Origin: Lactonifactor longoviformis DSM 17459
GTDB taxonomy: Bacteria > Bacillota > Clostridia > Lachnospirales > Lachnospiraceae
Length of the DNA: 64,000 nucleotides
Assembly (NCBI RefSeq): GCF_900129135.1
Contig: NZ_FQVI01000022.1
Span: forward strand, 1-64,000
Reading direction: 5' to 3'
Part shown: positions 34,225 through 43,062 of the stretch, one piece after another
Position numbering within the stretch: the stretch's first letter is position 1
Layout: each line of letters opens with the position of its first letter
Translations under genes and position numbers: made by a program
The notes under the pieces: model-generated
Database searches by the model: none
The model's input: only the letters and a program-made list of their open reading frames with translations
What the model was told of the DNA's origin: nothing

Positions 34225-35022
34225 TTATGCCGCCTGGCTAAGTCTGTATTCTACAGGACTCATCCAAGATAGCTTTTGCTTGATCCTTTGATTATTATAG
34301 TAATCTATATACTTTTCTATTGCATCCTTTAATTCTTCATAGCTGTAATAAACGCAGCCATAATACATTTCTTGCTTCATGATGCCAAAGAAGTTCTCCA
34401 TAACAGAGTTGTCATAACAGTTTCCTTTTCGTGACATACTTTGGTATATACGGTTCGATTTTAAAGTGTTACTGTAAGCTTTCATTTGATAAGCCCAGCC
34501 ACGATCTGAATGAAATGTTCTTCTGTAGGGACAGTCAGATGTTCGTTTGATTGTTTCGTTTAATGCTGCCATTACATTTTGAGCGGAAGGCTGTTTCCCA
34601 ATGACATAACTTAGTATTTCTGAATTAAACATATCCATAAATGGGTCAAAGTATAACTTTTGTATTGTCATTCGTCCTTTATCATCCACTTCATAATACT
34701 TGAATTCAGTCGTGTCAGTGGTTATCTTCTGATGTGGGATACAGGTGTGAAACCGACGGTGAATTCTGTTTGGAGCAATTCGGCCTACTTTCCCTTTATA
34801 AGAACTGTATTTACGACTTTTTCTTGTAAACGATGTCACCTGAAGGCCCAGTTTTTGTATAATTCGTTGGACTTTCTTTTTATTAACAATCCTACCTCGT
34901 TTCCTTAATTCTCCATATATTCTTCGGTAGCCAAAGTCTTTGTTTTCTTTACGTATTCCTGTGATGATTTCTTCCAGTTCAGTATCTGGATTTTCTCTGT
35001 CAAAGCGTTTTTGCCAGTACAT
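34225..35022 (-). CDS. IS3-family transposase OrfB (DDE integrase)
   Basis: The 265-residue frame from its first ATG is an rve integrase core with an HTH_21 region (KENKDFGYRRIYGELRKRG). The catalytic triad is Asp in TTDTTEFKYYE, Asp in FHSDRGWAYQ and Glu in NSVMENFFGIMKQE. The frame stays open upstream of the ATG (RRDFKLKDVLSYTGFPKATY) into orfA, so the active protein is probably an OrfAB fusion made by ribosomal frameshifting. No clear A6G slippery run was found in the overlap. Confidence 0.93.
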   Translation of the reverse strand: MYWQKRFDRENPDTELEEIITGIRKENKDFGYRRIYGELRKRGRIVNKKKVQRIIQKLGLQVTSFTRKSRKYSSYKGKVGRIAPNRIHRRFHTCIPHQKITTDTTEFKYYEVDDKGRMTIQKLYFDPFMDMFNSEILSYVIGKQPSAQNVMAALNETIKRTSDCPYRRTFHSDRGWAYQMKAYSNTLKSNRIYQSMSRKGNCYDNSVMENFFGIMKQEMYYGCVYYSYEELKDAIEKYIDYYNNQRIKQKLSWMSPVEYRLSQAA

Positions 35023-35063
35023 GTATGTAGCTTTAGGAAATCCTGTATACGAGAGAACATCTT

Positions 35064-35654
35064 TCAGTTTGAAGTCTCTTCGGAGGCTGTGGATGACTCT
35101 TGCAGTTCTCTCAGACGTGCTTCGTCCTCTAAACGCAACCTCCTCAGTTCTTTTAAATATGCATTCTCAATTCGTAGTGTTAAAAGTTCATCTTCCAACT
35201 GTTTTACATGTTCAGCACTTGTATCTACGGATGCATTCTCAGGAGAAGATACTATTTTTTCCTTATTATTCTCTGATTCCAATGATTTTTTTCGACCTTT
35301 CTTCTTAGGTCTCAAAGCATCAGGGCCAGCAATTCTAAAATCATTGACCCACTTTGCAATAAGTGGAGGATTATTCATTCCTAGAGTCAATGCCAACTCC
35401 TGATAAGAAACCTCTGTTGATAGGTATAACTCTACCACATGAATCTTAAATTCAAAAGAGTATATATCGTTTTTTCTTGAACGTCTTAACCCATCATCAC
35501 CAAATTCCTTATAGGCATTAACCCATTTCTGCAGCATCGTTTTATTTCCGTTTGAACTAATACCATGTTTTTTAGATAGATAAGCCAATCCCCCTTTCGC
35601 TTGCAAGTATTCCATAACTACTTTCTTCTTAAATTCAAAACTATATTTTGCCAT
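35064..35654 (-). CDS. IS3-family OrfA (helix-turn-helix subunit)
   Basis: The 196-residue protein has two helix-turn-helix segments (FEFKKKVVMEYLQAKGG; FEFKIHVVELYLSTEVSYQE), a basic linker with RPKKKGRKKS, and a C-terminal leucine-rich coiled coil (VKQLEDELLTLRIENAYLKE). It binds the IS ends and oligomerises. It is translated first and overlaps the open part of the orfB frame. Confidence 0.9.
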   Translation of the reverse strand: MAKYSFEFKKKVVMEYLQAKGGLAYLSKKHGISSNGNKTMLQKWVNAYKEFGDDGLRRSRKNDIYSFEFKIHVVELYLSTEVSYQELALTLGMNNPPLIAKWVNDFRIAGPDALRPKKKGRKKSLESENNKEKIVSSPENASVDTSAEHVKQLEDELLTLRIENAYLKELRRLRLEDEARLRELQESSTASEETSN

Positions 35655-35710
35655 AAAAATACCGACCTCCCAATCGTTAGATTTTTGGTCTAACTTTTGG
35701 GGGTCAGTAT

Positions 35711-35731
35711 AGAATAACCAGGCTCTTTTTT
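35711..35731 (+). terminator. right AGAAT repeat and 3' arm of the split terminator
   Basis: AGAAT (35711-35715) is the second copy of the target repeat. AACCAGGCTCTTTTTT (35716-35731) is the detached 3' arm of the lipoprotein terminator. Confidence 0.65.
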
Positions 35732-35747
35732 AATATTGCAAAGCCCC

Positions 35748-35778
35748 TTGACAAATTTTGCGTGCATGGTATCATAAT
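35748..35778 (+). promoter_or_regulatory. promoter of the zinc-uptake operon
   Basis: A consensus TTGACA (35748-35753) is followed by TATCAT at 16-base and CATAAT at 19-base spacing. The -35 lies only 37 bases from the IS end, so the insertion spared it. Confidence 0.65.
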
Positions 35779-35780
35779 AC

Positions 35781-35803
35781 ATGCGAATGATTAGCATTTG
35801 CAT
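35781..35803 (+). promoter_or_regulatory. Fur/Zur-family operator
   Basis: ATGCGAATG-ATTAG-CATTTGCAT is a near-perfect 9-bp inverted repeat with an AT-rich core, like Fur-family boxes. It covers the expected transcription start, where a zinc-loaded repressor would block the operon. Confidence 0.6.
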
Positions 35804-35816
35804 AAGGAGTGATGGG

Positions 35817-36266
35817 ATGAAAGAAAAACAGACAGAGAACATATGGGGACGGGGGTTTAAGCGCACCAAGCAGAGAGAAGAGGTATACGGGATTTTGGAA
35901 AAATCGGCGGTTCCCGTAACTGCCCAGGAGATTTATAAGATACTGCTGCTGGAAAAACCCAAAGAATGCCAATATGCATTGTCTACTGTATATCGAGTTC
36001 TGAATGCCTTCGAAGAGCATCATTTGGTGAAGAAAAGTTTTCTTCCGGGGGAGGATATGGCCCGCTATGAGCTGGAGCGAAATATTCACGAGCATTATGC
36101 AGTCTGTCTGGTATGCCATAAAAGAGTGCCTATCAGCAAATGCCCTTTTGAGAGCGGAGGAATTCAGGTGGCGGAGGATGGATTTGATATTACCGGTCAC
36201 CGCATTGAGCTCTACGGATACTGCAGAGCGTGCAGACAGAGGGACAATAGGACAGGAGACAGATAA
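35817..36266 (+). CDS. Fur-family regulator, probably zinc-responsive (Zur-like)
   Basis: The 149-residue protein has a winged helix (RTKQREEVYGILEKSAVPVTA; STVYRVLNAFEEHHLVK) and a metal-binding dimerisation domain with HEHYAVCLVCHKRVPI and the C-terminal pair CRAC, a structural zinc site. It is the first gene of an operon with a zinc-type ABC importer, and a palindromic operator covers its promoter, so autoregulated zinc repression is likely. Mn or Fe sensing is less likely. AAGGAG lies seven bases before the ATG. Confidence 0.85.
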   Translation: MKEKQTENIWGRGFKRTKQREEVYGILEKSAVPVTAQEIYKILLLEKPKECQYALSTVYRVLNAFEEHHLVKKSFLPGEDMARYELERNIHEHYAVCLVCHKRVPISKCPFESGGIQVAEDGFDITGHRIELYGYCRACRQRDNRTGDR

Positions 36267-37178
36267 ATGAAAAGAGTAACAGGATTGGTTTTGACAGGCC
36301 TCATAGCTGTATGTGTGTTATCGGCATGCAAACCAGAGGCTGGGGAAGAAAAGGATGGAAAATTAAAGGTTATGGCAAGCTTCTACACCATGGGTGATTT
36401 TGCCCAGAAAGCCGGAGGGGATGAGGTTGAGGTTACGACTATGGTTCCTGCGGGAACAGAACCCCATGACTGGGAGCCGGAAGCTCAGGATATTGCTGCA
36501 CTGGAGGAGGCTGATGTATTTATTTACAATGGTGCTAAGATGGAACACTGGGTGAAAGATGTGCTTAACACATTAGAAAATAAGGAGCTAATTGTAGTAG
36601 AAGCTGCAGAGGACATAGAACTGCTGGGAAGCCATGGGCATCAGGGGGAAGAGGGAGTCTATGATCCCCATGTGTGGCTGGATCCTCGGAATGCCGAAAA
36701 GCAGATGGAGACAATAGGGGAGGCACTGGAAAAAGCGGCGCCGGATAAGCAGGAGTATTTTCGGGAAAACTGCAGCAAATATAAAACAGAGTTTGCTCAA
36801 CTGGATCAAGAGTTTGAAGAACAGCTGGAACCTCTGCCGGGGAAAGACATTATTGTGGCACACGAGGCATTCGGGTACCTGTGCAGGGCTTATGGACTGA
36901 ATCAGATAGGTATAGAGGGGCTTTCCCCGGACTCGGAGCCGGATCCTGCCAGGATGGAAGAAATTATAGAGTTTGCCAGGGAAAATAAGGTGAAAACCAT
37001 TTTTTTTGAGGAGCTGACCAGTCCTAAGGTGGCGAATACCATTGCAAAAGAAACAGGAGCTGACACAGCGGTGCTGAATCCTTTGGAGGGACTGACGGAG
37101 GAAGAGATAGAGGAAGGAAAAGATTATTTTTCTGTTATGAGAGAGAATCTTCAGGCTTTGGTGAAAGCTTTACAGTGA
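36267..37178 (+). CDS. znuA: zinc ABC transporter substrate-binding lipoprotein
   Basis: The 303-residue cluster A-I binding protein has a signal peptide with lipobox LSAC. The metal-site residues are His in EPHDWEP, His in DPHVWLDP, His in IVAHEAFGY and an acidic residue in the C-terminal lobe. A short His-containing loop (GSHGHQGEEG) precedes the second His, as in ZnuA. Three His favour zinc over manganese. Its ATG directly follows the regulator stop. Confidence 0.85.
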   Translation: MKRVTGLVLTGLIAVCVLSACKPEAGEEKDGKLKVMASFYTMGDFAQKAGGDEVEVTTMVPAGTEPHDWEPEAQDIAALEEADVFIYNGAKMEHWVKDVLNTLENKELIVVEAAEDIELLGSHGHQGEEGVYDPHVWLDPRNAEKQMETIGEALEKAAPDKQEYFRENCSKYKTEFAQLDQEFEEQLEPLPGKDIIVAHEAFGYLCRAYGLNQIGIEGLSPDSEPDPARMEEIIEFARENKVKTIFFEELTSPKVANTIAKETGADTAVLNPLEGLTEEEIEEGKDYFSVMRENLQALVKALQ

Positions 37179-37200
37179 TAAAAGGAGAGCGAGAGACAGT

Positions 37201-37866
37201 ATGAGTGTTATAACGATGAAGGACGCGGAATTCTCCTATGAAGGAGCCCCGGTTATCTGCAGGGGAAACCTGAGGATAGAAGAAGGAGACTTTGCTGTTC
37301 TGGTAGGGGAAAACGGTGCGGGTAAAAGTACTCTGTTAAAATTGGTTCTGGGAGAACTTACCCCGTCAGTGGGAGAGGTGCGGATATTTGGGACAGACCC
37401 TGGAAAAGTATTTAAAAACTGCCAGATTGGATATATCCCCCAGAACAGCATTGCCCTGAATCAGGGATTTCCTGCAACTGTGGAGGAAATTGTGCTGACC
37501 GGGCTTTATGCGCAAATTGGAAGGTTTCATTTCCCCAAAGCCGTTCACAGGAAAAAGGTGGCAGAGATGCTGGGCAGGATGGGGATGGAGGAATATAGGA
37601 AGTGCAGAATTGGAGAGCTTTCAGGAGGCCAGCAGCAGAGGGTTATGCTGGCTAGGGCATTGGTGGGGGAGCCTTCTCTGCTCATACTGGATGAACCTAC
37701 TACCGGCATGGACTCCAAGTCTATAGAAGAGTTCTATGAGATCCTGTGCAGTTTCAACCGGGAGGCGAGGCTTACGATACTGATGGTGACACACGGAGCG
37801 CTGCGGGAATGCCAGGGAATCAACCGGATTTTCCGCATAGAGGAAGGCAGGGTGGCAGAGGAATGA
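37201..37866 (+). CDS. znuC: zinc ABC transporter ATP-binding protein
   Basis: The 221-residue ATPase has Walker A GENGAGKST, signature LSGGQQQR, Walker B LLILDEPT and the switch His in MVTHGA. It is of the metal-importer type and pairs with the permease whose start overlaps its stop (ATGA). AAAGGAG is present about 15 bases upstream, a long spacing. Confidence 0.88.
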   Translation: MSVITMKDAEFSYEGAPVICRGNLRIEEGDFAVLVGENGAGKSTLLKLVLGELTPSVGEVRIFGTDPGKVFKNCQIGYIPQNSIALNQGFPATVEEIVLTGLYAQIGRFHFPKAVHRKKVAEMLGRMGMEEYRKCRIGELSGGQQQRVMLARALVGEPSLLILDEPTTGMDSKSIEEFYEILCSFNREARLTILMVTHGALRECQGINRIFRIEEGRVAEE

Positions 37867-38687
37867 GTGTACTTCAATACGCTTTTATGCAGAAGGCCTT
37901 TATCGTAGGGATTCTTCTGGCAATTATAACGCCCTGTATTGGGATGACTATTGTATTAAAGCGAATGTCTATGATCGGGGATGCCCTGGCGCATTCCTCG
38001 CTGGCAGGAGTGGCGTTTGGCCTCCTTCTGGGTATCAACCCTGTACTGGGAGCTACCGCATTCTGCATCTTTGCAGCCCTTGGCATTGAAGGGATTCGAA
38101 AGAAAACTCCCAGATATTCGGAGATGGCTATCGCTATTGTTATGTCTGCCGGAATTGGGCTGGCAGGGGTGTTGTCCGGATTTGTAAAAAATAGTGCTAA
38201 TTTTAACAGCTTTTTATTCGGAAGCATTGTGGCCATAAGCGATCTGGAGCTCTGGATGGTGATTCTTGTGAGTGTTCTTGTATTGCTTGTTTTTTTACTT
38301 CTTTACAAAGAACTGTTCTATGTGGGGTTTGATGAAAGGGCAGCCAGAATATCCGGAGTTTCGGTAAAAACGGTTAATTTTGTTTTTACTCTGTTAACCG
38401 CTCTGACTGTTTCCATTGCCTCTCGGACCGTAGGGACTCTGATTGTTTCATCTATGCTGGTAGTGCCTGTTGCTTGTGGGATGCAGATTGGAAAGAGTTA
38501 CCGTAATACTCTCATCCTCTCTATAATTTTAGCAGTTTTATTTACGGTGGCGGGGCTTACCGTGTCTTATTACGGGAAACTAAAACCGGGTGGGACAATT
38601 GTGCTGACAGGGGTACTGGTCTTTGTTATAATCGTGGTCTTTAAATCAATCAGGATAAAATATAAAAAGCATAAGGCAGTCCAATGA
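37863..38687 (+). CDS. znuB: zinc ABC transporter permease
   Basis: The 274-residue protein has about eight membrane helices and the ABC-3 family motifs LKRMSMIGDALAHSSLAGVA and DERAARISGVSVKTVNF (coupling helix), then SMLVVPVACGMQ. It forms the channel for zinc uptake with the znuA and znuC products. It ends the operon. A hairpin GAGGAGAG/CTCTCCTC follows without a T run. Confidence 0.88.
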   Translation: MSVLQYAFMQKAFIVGILLAIITPCIGMTIVLKRMSMIGDALAHSSLAGVAFGLLLGINPVLGATAFCIFAALGIEGIRKKTPRYSEMAIAIVMSAGIGLAGVLSGFVKNSANFNSFLFGSIVAISDLELWMVILVSVLVLLVFLLLYKELFYVGFDERAARISGVSVKTVNFVFTLLTALTVSIASRTVGTLIVSSMLVVPVACGMQIGKSYRNTLILSIILAVLFTVAGLTVSYYGKLKPGGTIVLTGVLVFVIIVVFKSIRIKYKKHKAVQ

Positions 38688-38743
38688 GAGGAGAGAGTGA
38701 AGATGCAGACTCTCCTCAGGCATAGGAAATAGACTGTCCCGAT

Positions 38744-39610
38744 TCATGATAGTGCTGAGAATGCATTTTTTCTGTATGAACCCGGGGAGAGGCCGCATTC
38801 CCGGAGGAAAACTTTATTAAAGTATGTGACATTATCATATCCTACAGTGGTAGAAATATTGATAATCTTTTCATTTGTAACCAGCAATAATCTTTTGGCT
38901 TCTCTTATGCGCAGAGCATTTATATATTCTGAGAATGTTTTTCCCATTACTCTTTTAAACAAACGGCAGAAACTGGCACCGCTGAGGAAGATCAGCTGTG
39001 CCATTTCTTTTTGTCTGATGGTTTTACGGTAATTCATTTCTATAAAGTCCAAAACCGGCTGGAGACGTATCAAATCTTTTAGCTGTGTTCCAAATATTTT
39101 TGGCTGTCTAATCTGGCAGTTCCGCAATAAATATACATATATTTTTTCTATATCAGCTTTCATACTCAACTCAAAAGCCACTTCTTTCTGAAAAAATTCA
39201 TTTTTTAAATCCCCAAAAAGATGATAAAGCACGTCGTTTTCTGTAATTTGTATCTTGCGCTGGAAATTAGAAGGGCTGCTGTCAAAATAATGGTGATACC
39301 TTGATATCATTGATTCTGTAAATGTAAGAGAAAATGTATTGGATTCTACTTGTATGACCATGATTTCAGAATCTGGCTCCATGGCTTTTGTTGCATGTGG
39401 TTCTCTGGCATCAATAATAACAAAGTCTCCCGGCATACATGGGATACAGGAATCATTGACCCATATTTGATAGACTCCTTTCAGACAATAGATGAGTTCT
39501 AGGAATTCATGCCAATGCCAGGAACTGTTTGTATGATAGAAAAAAACTGAAAAAGGCAGCTGCGAATCTTCACTGTGCAATGAGTTTGTAATACTGTTTT
39601 CTAAGTACAT
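38744..39610 (-). CDS. AraC-family regulator of the divergent glycoside operon
   Basis: The 288-residue protein has an N-terminal cupin sensor (SWHWHEFLELIYCLKG, GDFVIIDAREPHA) and a C-terminal double helix-turn-helix (MAQLIFLSGASFCRLFKRVM; ISTTVGYDNVTYFNKVF). It is divergent from the carbohydrate operon starting at 39919 and most likely activates it when a sugar binds the cupin. TAGGAGATGG precedes the start on the minus strand. Confidence 0.9.
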   Translation of the reverse strand: MYLENSITNSLHSEDSQLPFSVFFYHTNSSWHWHEFLELIYCLKGVYQIWVNDSCIPCMPGDFVIIDAREPHATKAMEPDSEIMVIQVESNTFSLTFTESMISRYHHYFDSSPSNFQRKIQITENDVLYHLFGDLKNEFFQKEVAFELSMKADIEKIYVYLLRNCQIRQPKIFGTQLKDLIRLQPVLDFIEMNYRKTIRQKEMAQLIFLSGASFCRLFKRVMGKTFSEYINALRIREAKRLLLVTNEKIINISTTVGYDNVTYFNKVFLRECGLSPGSYRKNAFSALS

Positions 39611-39918
39611 AAATCCATCTCCTATACGATACCATATGGGGAAGGGCAGGTATAAAGGGGTGCCCTTGGGTATAAACTAAAGAAACTTAGAGTGTTATTT
39701 TAATAATATTAAAGCACAACGGGAAAGTCAACGATAATAGATGAAAATAATATAAATAATTAAAAAAGTATAACATTAAATGGAATATTTTGGACAAAAC
39801 TTCTAAAATGATAAAATTGTTAAAGAAAACTACAGTATGGATGTAGATAAAACAGGTAAGGGATTATATAATCAGGTCATAAAGTAACTGCTGACAAGAG
39901 AGAAAGGGAGAAGATAAT
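39611..39918. promoter_or_regulatory. divergent control region with GGTATAAA direct repeats
   Basis: The 308-base gap between the regulator and its operon has no gene. GGTATAAA occurs at 39649-39656 and again at 39669-39676, 20 bases apart (two helical turns), as expected for an AraC-type dimer site. The remainder is very AT-rich, and no convincing -35/-10 pair was identified for the operon. Confidence 0.45.
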
Positions 39919-40734
39919 ATGAAGATAGGATATCAATTGTATTCCTGCAGAAATTCAGCAATGAAAAATCTCTCAGCCGTCCTGCACAGTCTAGCCGAAT
40001 TCGGCTACGACGGGGTGGAATTAGCCGGGTTTTACGGACATAAACCGGAGGAACTGCGGGAGATGATGGACCGCGAAGGTTTAAGTGCCGTTTCCAGTCA
40101 TGTCCCTTTGACCGCATGGGAGAGGGACGTGGAGCAAGTCATCCAGGAACACAGAATACTCGGATGTGAATACCTTGCCATCCCATATCTGGACGAGGAG
40201 TATCGGCCAGGGAACCCGGCGTTTTCAAATATCATCTGCAGGCTGTTTGAATGGGGAGAGAGGTCCCGGGAGGCCGGGATGCAATTGCTGTACCATAACC
40301 ATGATTTTGAATTCAGAGAAGTTTCAGGAAAAAAAGGACTGGATTTTTTGATGGACAGTATTCCTTCCAAATGTCTGCTGCCGGAACTGGATACCTGTTG
40401 GATTAAATACGCGGGATTTGACCCGGCTGCTTATATCCGCAGATATAAAGGTCAATGTCCGGTAGTACATTTGAAAGACTACATGAGCAGCGGTAAAGAA
40501 GGGGAAGTACCCTATGGACTGTTAAAGGAAGAGACAAAGGATGGCCCTCATAAGATACAGAAAGGGTTTACGTATAGTCCCCTGGGATATGGCTGTCAGG
40601 ATATAGGGCAATTAGTGGAAGCGGCAGAAGAAAGCGGTGCTCAGTGGCTGATTGTAGAACAGGACGAACCGGATGGATATGACGAACTGGAGGCTGCGGC
40701 ATTAAGCATTGAGACTCTGAAAAGGTATTTGTAA
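39919..40734 (+). CDS. TIM-barrel sugar phosphate isomerase/epimerase-like enzyme
   Basis: The 271-residue protein is an AP-endonuclease-2-type TIM barrel. The likely metal ligands are Glu in DGVELAGFYG, residues in YHNHDFEF, Asp in LPELDTCWIKY, His in VVHLKDYM and Glu in IVEQDEPD. Relatives with the LDTCW and HLKD pattern include enzymes that act on 3-keto-glycosides (lyases, hydratases). It is the first gene of the operon and carries no signal peptide, so it works in the cytoplasm. The exact reaction is inferred from context. Confidence 0.8.
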   Translation: MKIGYQLYSCRNSAMKNLSAVLHSLAEFGYDGVELAGFYGHKPEELREMMDREGLSAVSSHVPLTAWERDVEQVIQEHRILGCEYLAIPYLDEEYRPGNPAFSNIICRLFEWGERSREAGMQLLYHNHDFEFREVSGKKGLDFLMDSIPSKCLLPELDTCWIKYAGFDPAAYIRRYKGQCPVVHLKDYMSSGKEGEVPYGLLKEETKDGPHKIQKGFTYSPLGYGCQDIGQLVEAAEESGAQWLIVEQDEPDGYDELEAAALSIETLKRYL

Positions 40735-40784
40735 TACACCCATAAAAGTGTGCTACTTAACCATATAGGAAAGGAGAGAATAAG

Positions 40785-42095
40785 ATGAAAAGAAAGTTAG
40801 CATTGTTGATGGCGTTAGCCTTGACAGTATCATTGGCAGCATGCGGGAATTCAGGAAAAGAGGGAAAGGCAGGGAAGGAGACAACAGACAGCAAAGCTGG
40901 GACTGAGGCAGAGGGGAAGGCGGAAGATAAGCCAGAAAAACTTGTCATGGTCACTACTACAGATCACGAAGACTTATATTCTTATGTAGCGGATGAATTT
41001 TATGAAAAGTATGGGATTGATGTAGATATTATTTCACTGGCATATGCAGATGTACATGACAAAGAAGTAACCATGGCGCTCGGGGGAAGCCAGCTGGATA
41101 TTCTGACGGTTGACACTGTGTGGCCGGGGGAATTTGCAAAATCAGGGATTGCCAGACCCCTGAACGAATACTTTACAGAGGAAGAGATAGCACAGCTATA
41201 CCCTGCATTTGTGGATGAAATGTCAGTGGGGGATGATATATATGCGATTCCTACAATGACCGAAGGAAAATGGCTTTTCTATAATAAAGAAATGCTGGAG
41301 GAAGCCGGATACAGCGCACCGCCCTCAACGTATGATGAAATGCTGGAAATGAGCAGGAATATGATGGACAAGGGGATCTGCAAACATGGAACTGCGTGGG
41401 CGGCATCCCAGGCAGAAGGATTTGTATGTGACTTCAACGCTGCCTTATATGCTTATGGCGGAGAGTGGATAAATGAAAACGGAGACTTTGTGTTTAACAG
41501 CAAAGCGGGGGTAGATGCCCTGAACATGTTTATTAACTCTATGAAGGATAACACAGCGGATCCGGCGTCTGTTTCTTACTCAGACAGGGATAATTTGGAT
41601 CCGTTTATGGCAGGAGATACTGCTTTTGTGACCTGCTGGTCCTATGCTTATGATTTTACCAATGATCCTGCGAACAGCTCTGTGGCAGGAAAGGTAGAGG
41701 TGGCGATTGCGCCAGGTCAGGGGGAGGTAGAGTATTCTGCCACAACCGGAGGTGGCGGATTGGGAATAACCTCCAGCTGCAAATATCCGGAATGGGCTGT
41801 GGAGTTTATTAAAATAGCTATCAGCTATGAGGTGCAAAAAGATGTACTCGACAAGTTTGGAAATATGCCTATCTTAAAACGCGTTTTAGAGGATCCTGAG
41901 ATTCTCAAGGACAACCCTGAGTTTGAGATTATGGCGAAGCAATTTGATTATGCTCATGGGCGGCCTACCATAGCAGATTACAGCTCATGGAGCAAAATGC
42001 TGCAGCTAAATCTGAGCAAAGCACTGGCTGGAGAGGTAACTGCACAGGAAGCATTGGATGAAGCCGTCCGTATCTCTAACCAAGAATATAAGTAG
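40785..42095 (+). CDS. sugar ABC transporter substrate-binding lipoprotein
   Basis: The 436-residue family 1 binding protein has a signal peptide with lipobox LAAC (Cys about residue 20), a charged linker, and a periplasmic-binding fold with TVDTVWPGEFA, IYAIPTMTEGKWLFYNKEML and TGGGGLGITSS. It should deliver an oligosaccharide or glycoside to the two permeases encoded next. No ATPase is in the operon, so a shared MsmK-type ATPase elsewhere is likely. AAAGGAGAG precedes the ATG. Confidence 0.9.
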   Translation: MKRKLALLMALALTVSLAACGNSGKEGKAGKETTDSKAGTEAEGKAEDKPEKLVMVTTTDHEDLYSYVADEFYEKYGIDVDIISLAYADVHDKEVTMALGGSQLDILTVDTVWPGEFAKSGIARPLNEYFTEEEIAQLYPAFVDEMSVGDDIYAIPTMTEGKWLFYNKEMLEEAGYSAPPSTYDEMLEMSRNMMDKGICKHGTAWAASQAEGFVCDFNAALYAYGGEWINENGDFVFNSKAGVDALNMFINSMKDNTADPASVSYSDRDNLDPFMAGDTAFVTCWSYAYDFTNDPANSSVAGKVEVAIAPGQGEVEYSATTGGGGLGITSSCKYPEWAVEFIKIAISYEVQKDVLDKFGNMPILKRVLEDPEILKDNPEFEIMAKQFDYAHGRPTIADYSSWSKMLQLNLSKALAGEVTAQEALDEAVRISNQEYK

Positions 42096-42156
42096 ATGAT
42101 ATTCTGAAACATGGATCAAGGGTGATACGTATGTGAAGTGAGTTATAGGAGAAAAC

Positions 42157-43047
42157 ATGAAAAGAATGGTTGACAATAAAAAATTTAATCGTCAAATGCC
42201 GGCATATAAGCTGATCTGTCCTGCAATGCTCGTTATCTTCGCATTAAACATTTATCCTCTGCTCAACACATTTGTTATCAGTTTTCAATGGAAGAATATG
42301 CTGGATGCTTCCAAAAATGGGTTTGCAGGACTGGAACAGTACATAAGTGTACTGACAAATTCTGAGTTTTGGAATTCTGTGAAGGTCACGGGGCAGTTTG
42401 TAATTATGTCACTGACCATACAATCCTTTTTTGGAATGCTGATTGCACTTCTTCTTAACCAGAATTTTAAGGGAAGAAGATTTGTCCGTGGAGCAATCCT
42501 TGCTCCATGGGCAGTTCCCACACTGGTAAACGCAGTACTTTGGGGATGGATGCTGAATGCTAATTATGGATTGATTAACAGACTTTTAATGCAGTGGGGG
42601 AGAATATCGGAACCTGTGGCATGGCTGGGCGACGCGAAAATAGCTATGATTATGATAGTACTTGCTGATACCTGGAGGATGCTGCCATTAACTGTATTAA
42701 TGTTCTTGTCAGGGCTTCAGTCTGTATCTGCTGTAAGCCTGGAAGCGGGGAAAATTGACGGTGCAAACGTGTTTCAGAGATTTTTTCACATTATTCTGCC
42801 CCAGATGAAGCCAATAATACTGGTGGTGCTTATTATGCGTACCACACAGACCATGAAGGTGTTTGATATTGTATATATGCTTACCAATGGAGGACCGGCC
42901 AATGGCACCATGGTAATTAGCTTCTATACCTATTACACAACATTTAAAAGCCTGAATTTTGGTTTGGGTGCAACACTGTCAATTGTTATAGCAGGGATTA
43001 TTTTTTTGATAACTCTATTATATCTGAGGATTTTGAAGGAAGCTTAA
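42157..43047 (+). CDS. sugar ABC transporter permease 1 (MalF/UgpA type)
   Basis: The 296-residue protein has six membrane helices and the EAA coupling loop EAGKIDGANVFQRFFHIILP near residue 205. GGPANGTMVISFYTY near the C terminus is typical of this group. ATAGGAG precedes the ATG. Confidence 0.9.
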   Translation: MKRMVDNKKFNRQMPAYKLICPAMLVIFALNIYPLLNTFVISFQWKNMLDASKNGFAGLEQYISVLTNSEFWNSVKVTGQFVIMSLTIQSFFGMLIALLLNQNFKGRRFVRGAILAPWAVPTLVNAVLWGWMLNANYGLINRLLMQWGRISEPVAWLGDAKIAMIMIVLADTWRMLPLTVLMFLSGLQSVSAVSLEAGKIDGANVFQRFFHIILPQMKPIILVVLIMRTTQTMKVFDIVYMLTNGGPANGTMVISFYTYYTTFKSLNFGLGATLSIVIAGIIFLITLLYLRILKEA

Positions 43048-43062
43048 TCAAAGGTATGGCCT

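Larger units (their letters stand above)
34167..35710 (-). mobile_element. IS3-family insertion sequence (IS150 group)
   Basis: The 1.54-kb element has terminal inverted repeats TGACCCC...AAGTTAGAC (34171-34189 and 35688-35706, 17 of 19 matching). It carries two overlapping minus-strand transposase frames and is flanked by AGAAT direct repeats. The ends are placed by the direct repeats and could shift by one or two bases. Both frames are intact, so it may still be active. Confidence 0.88.
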
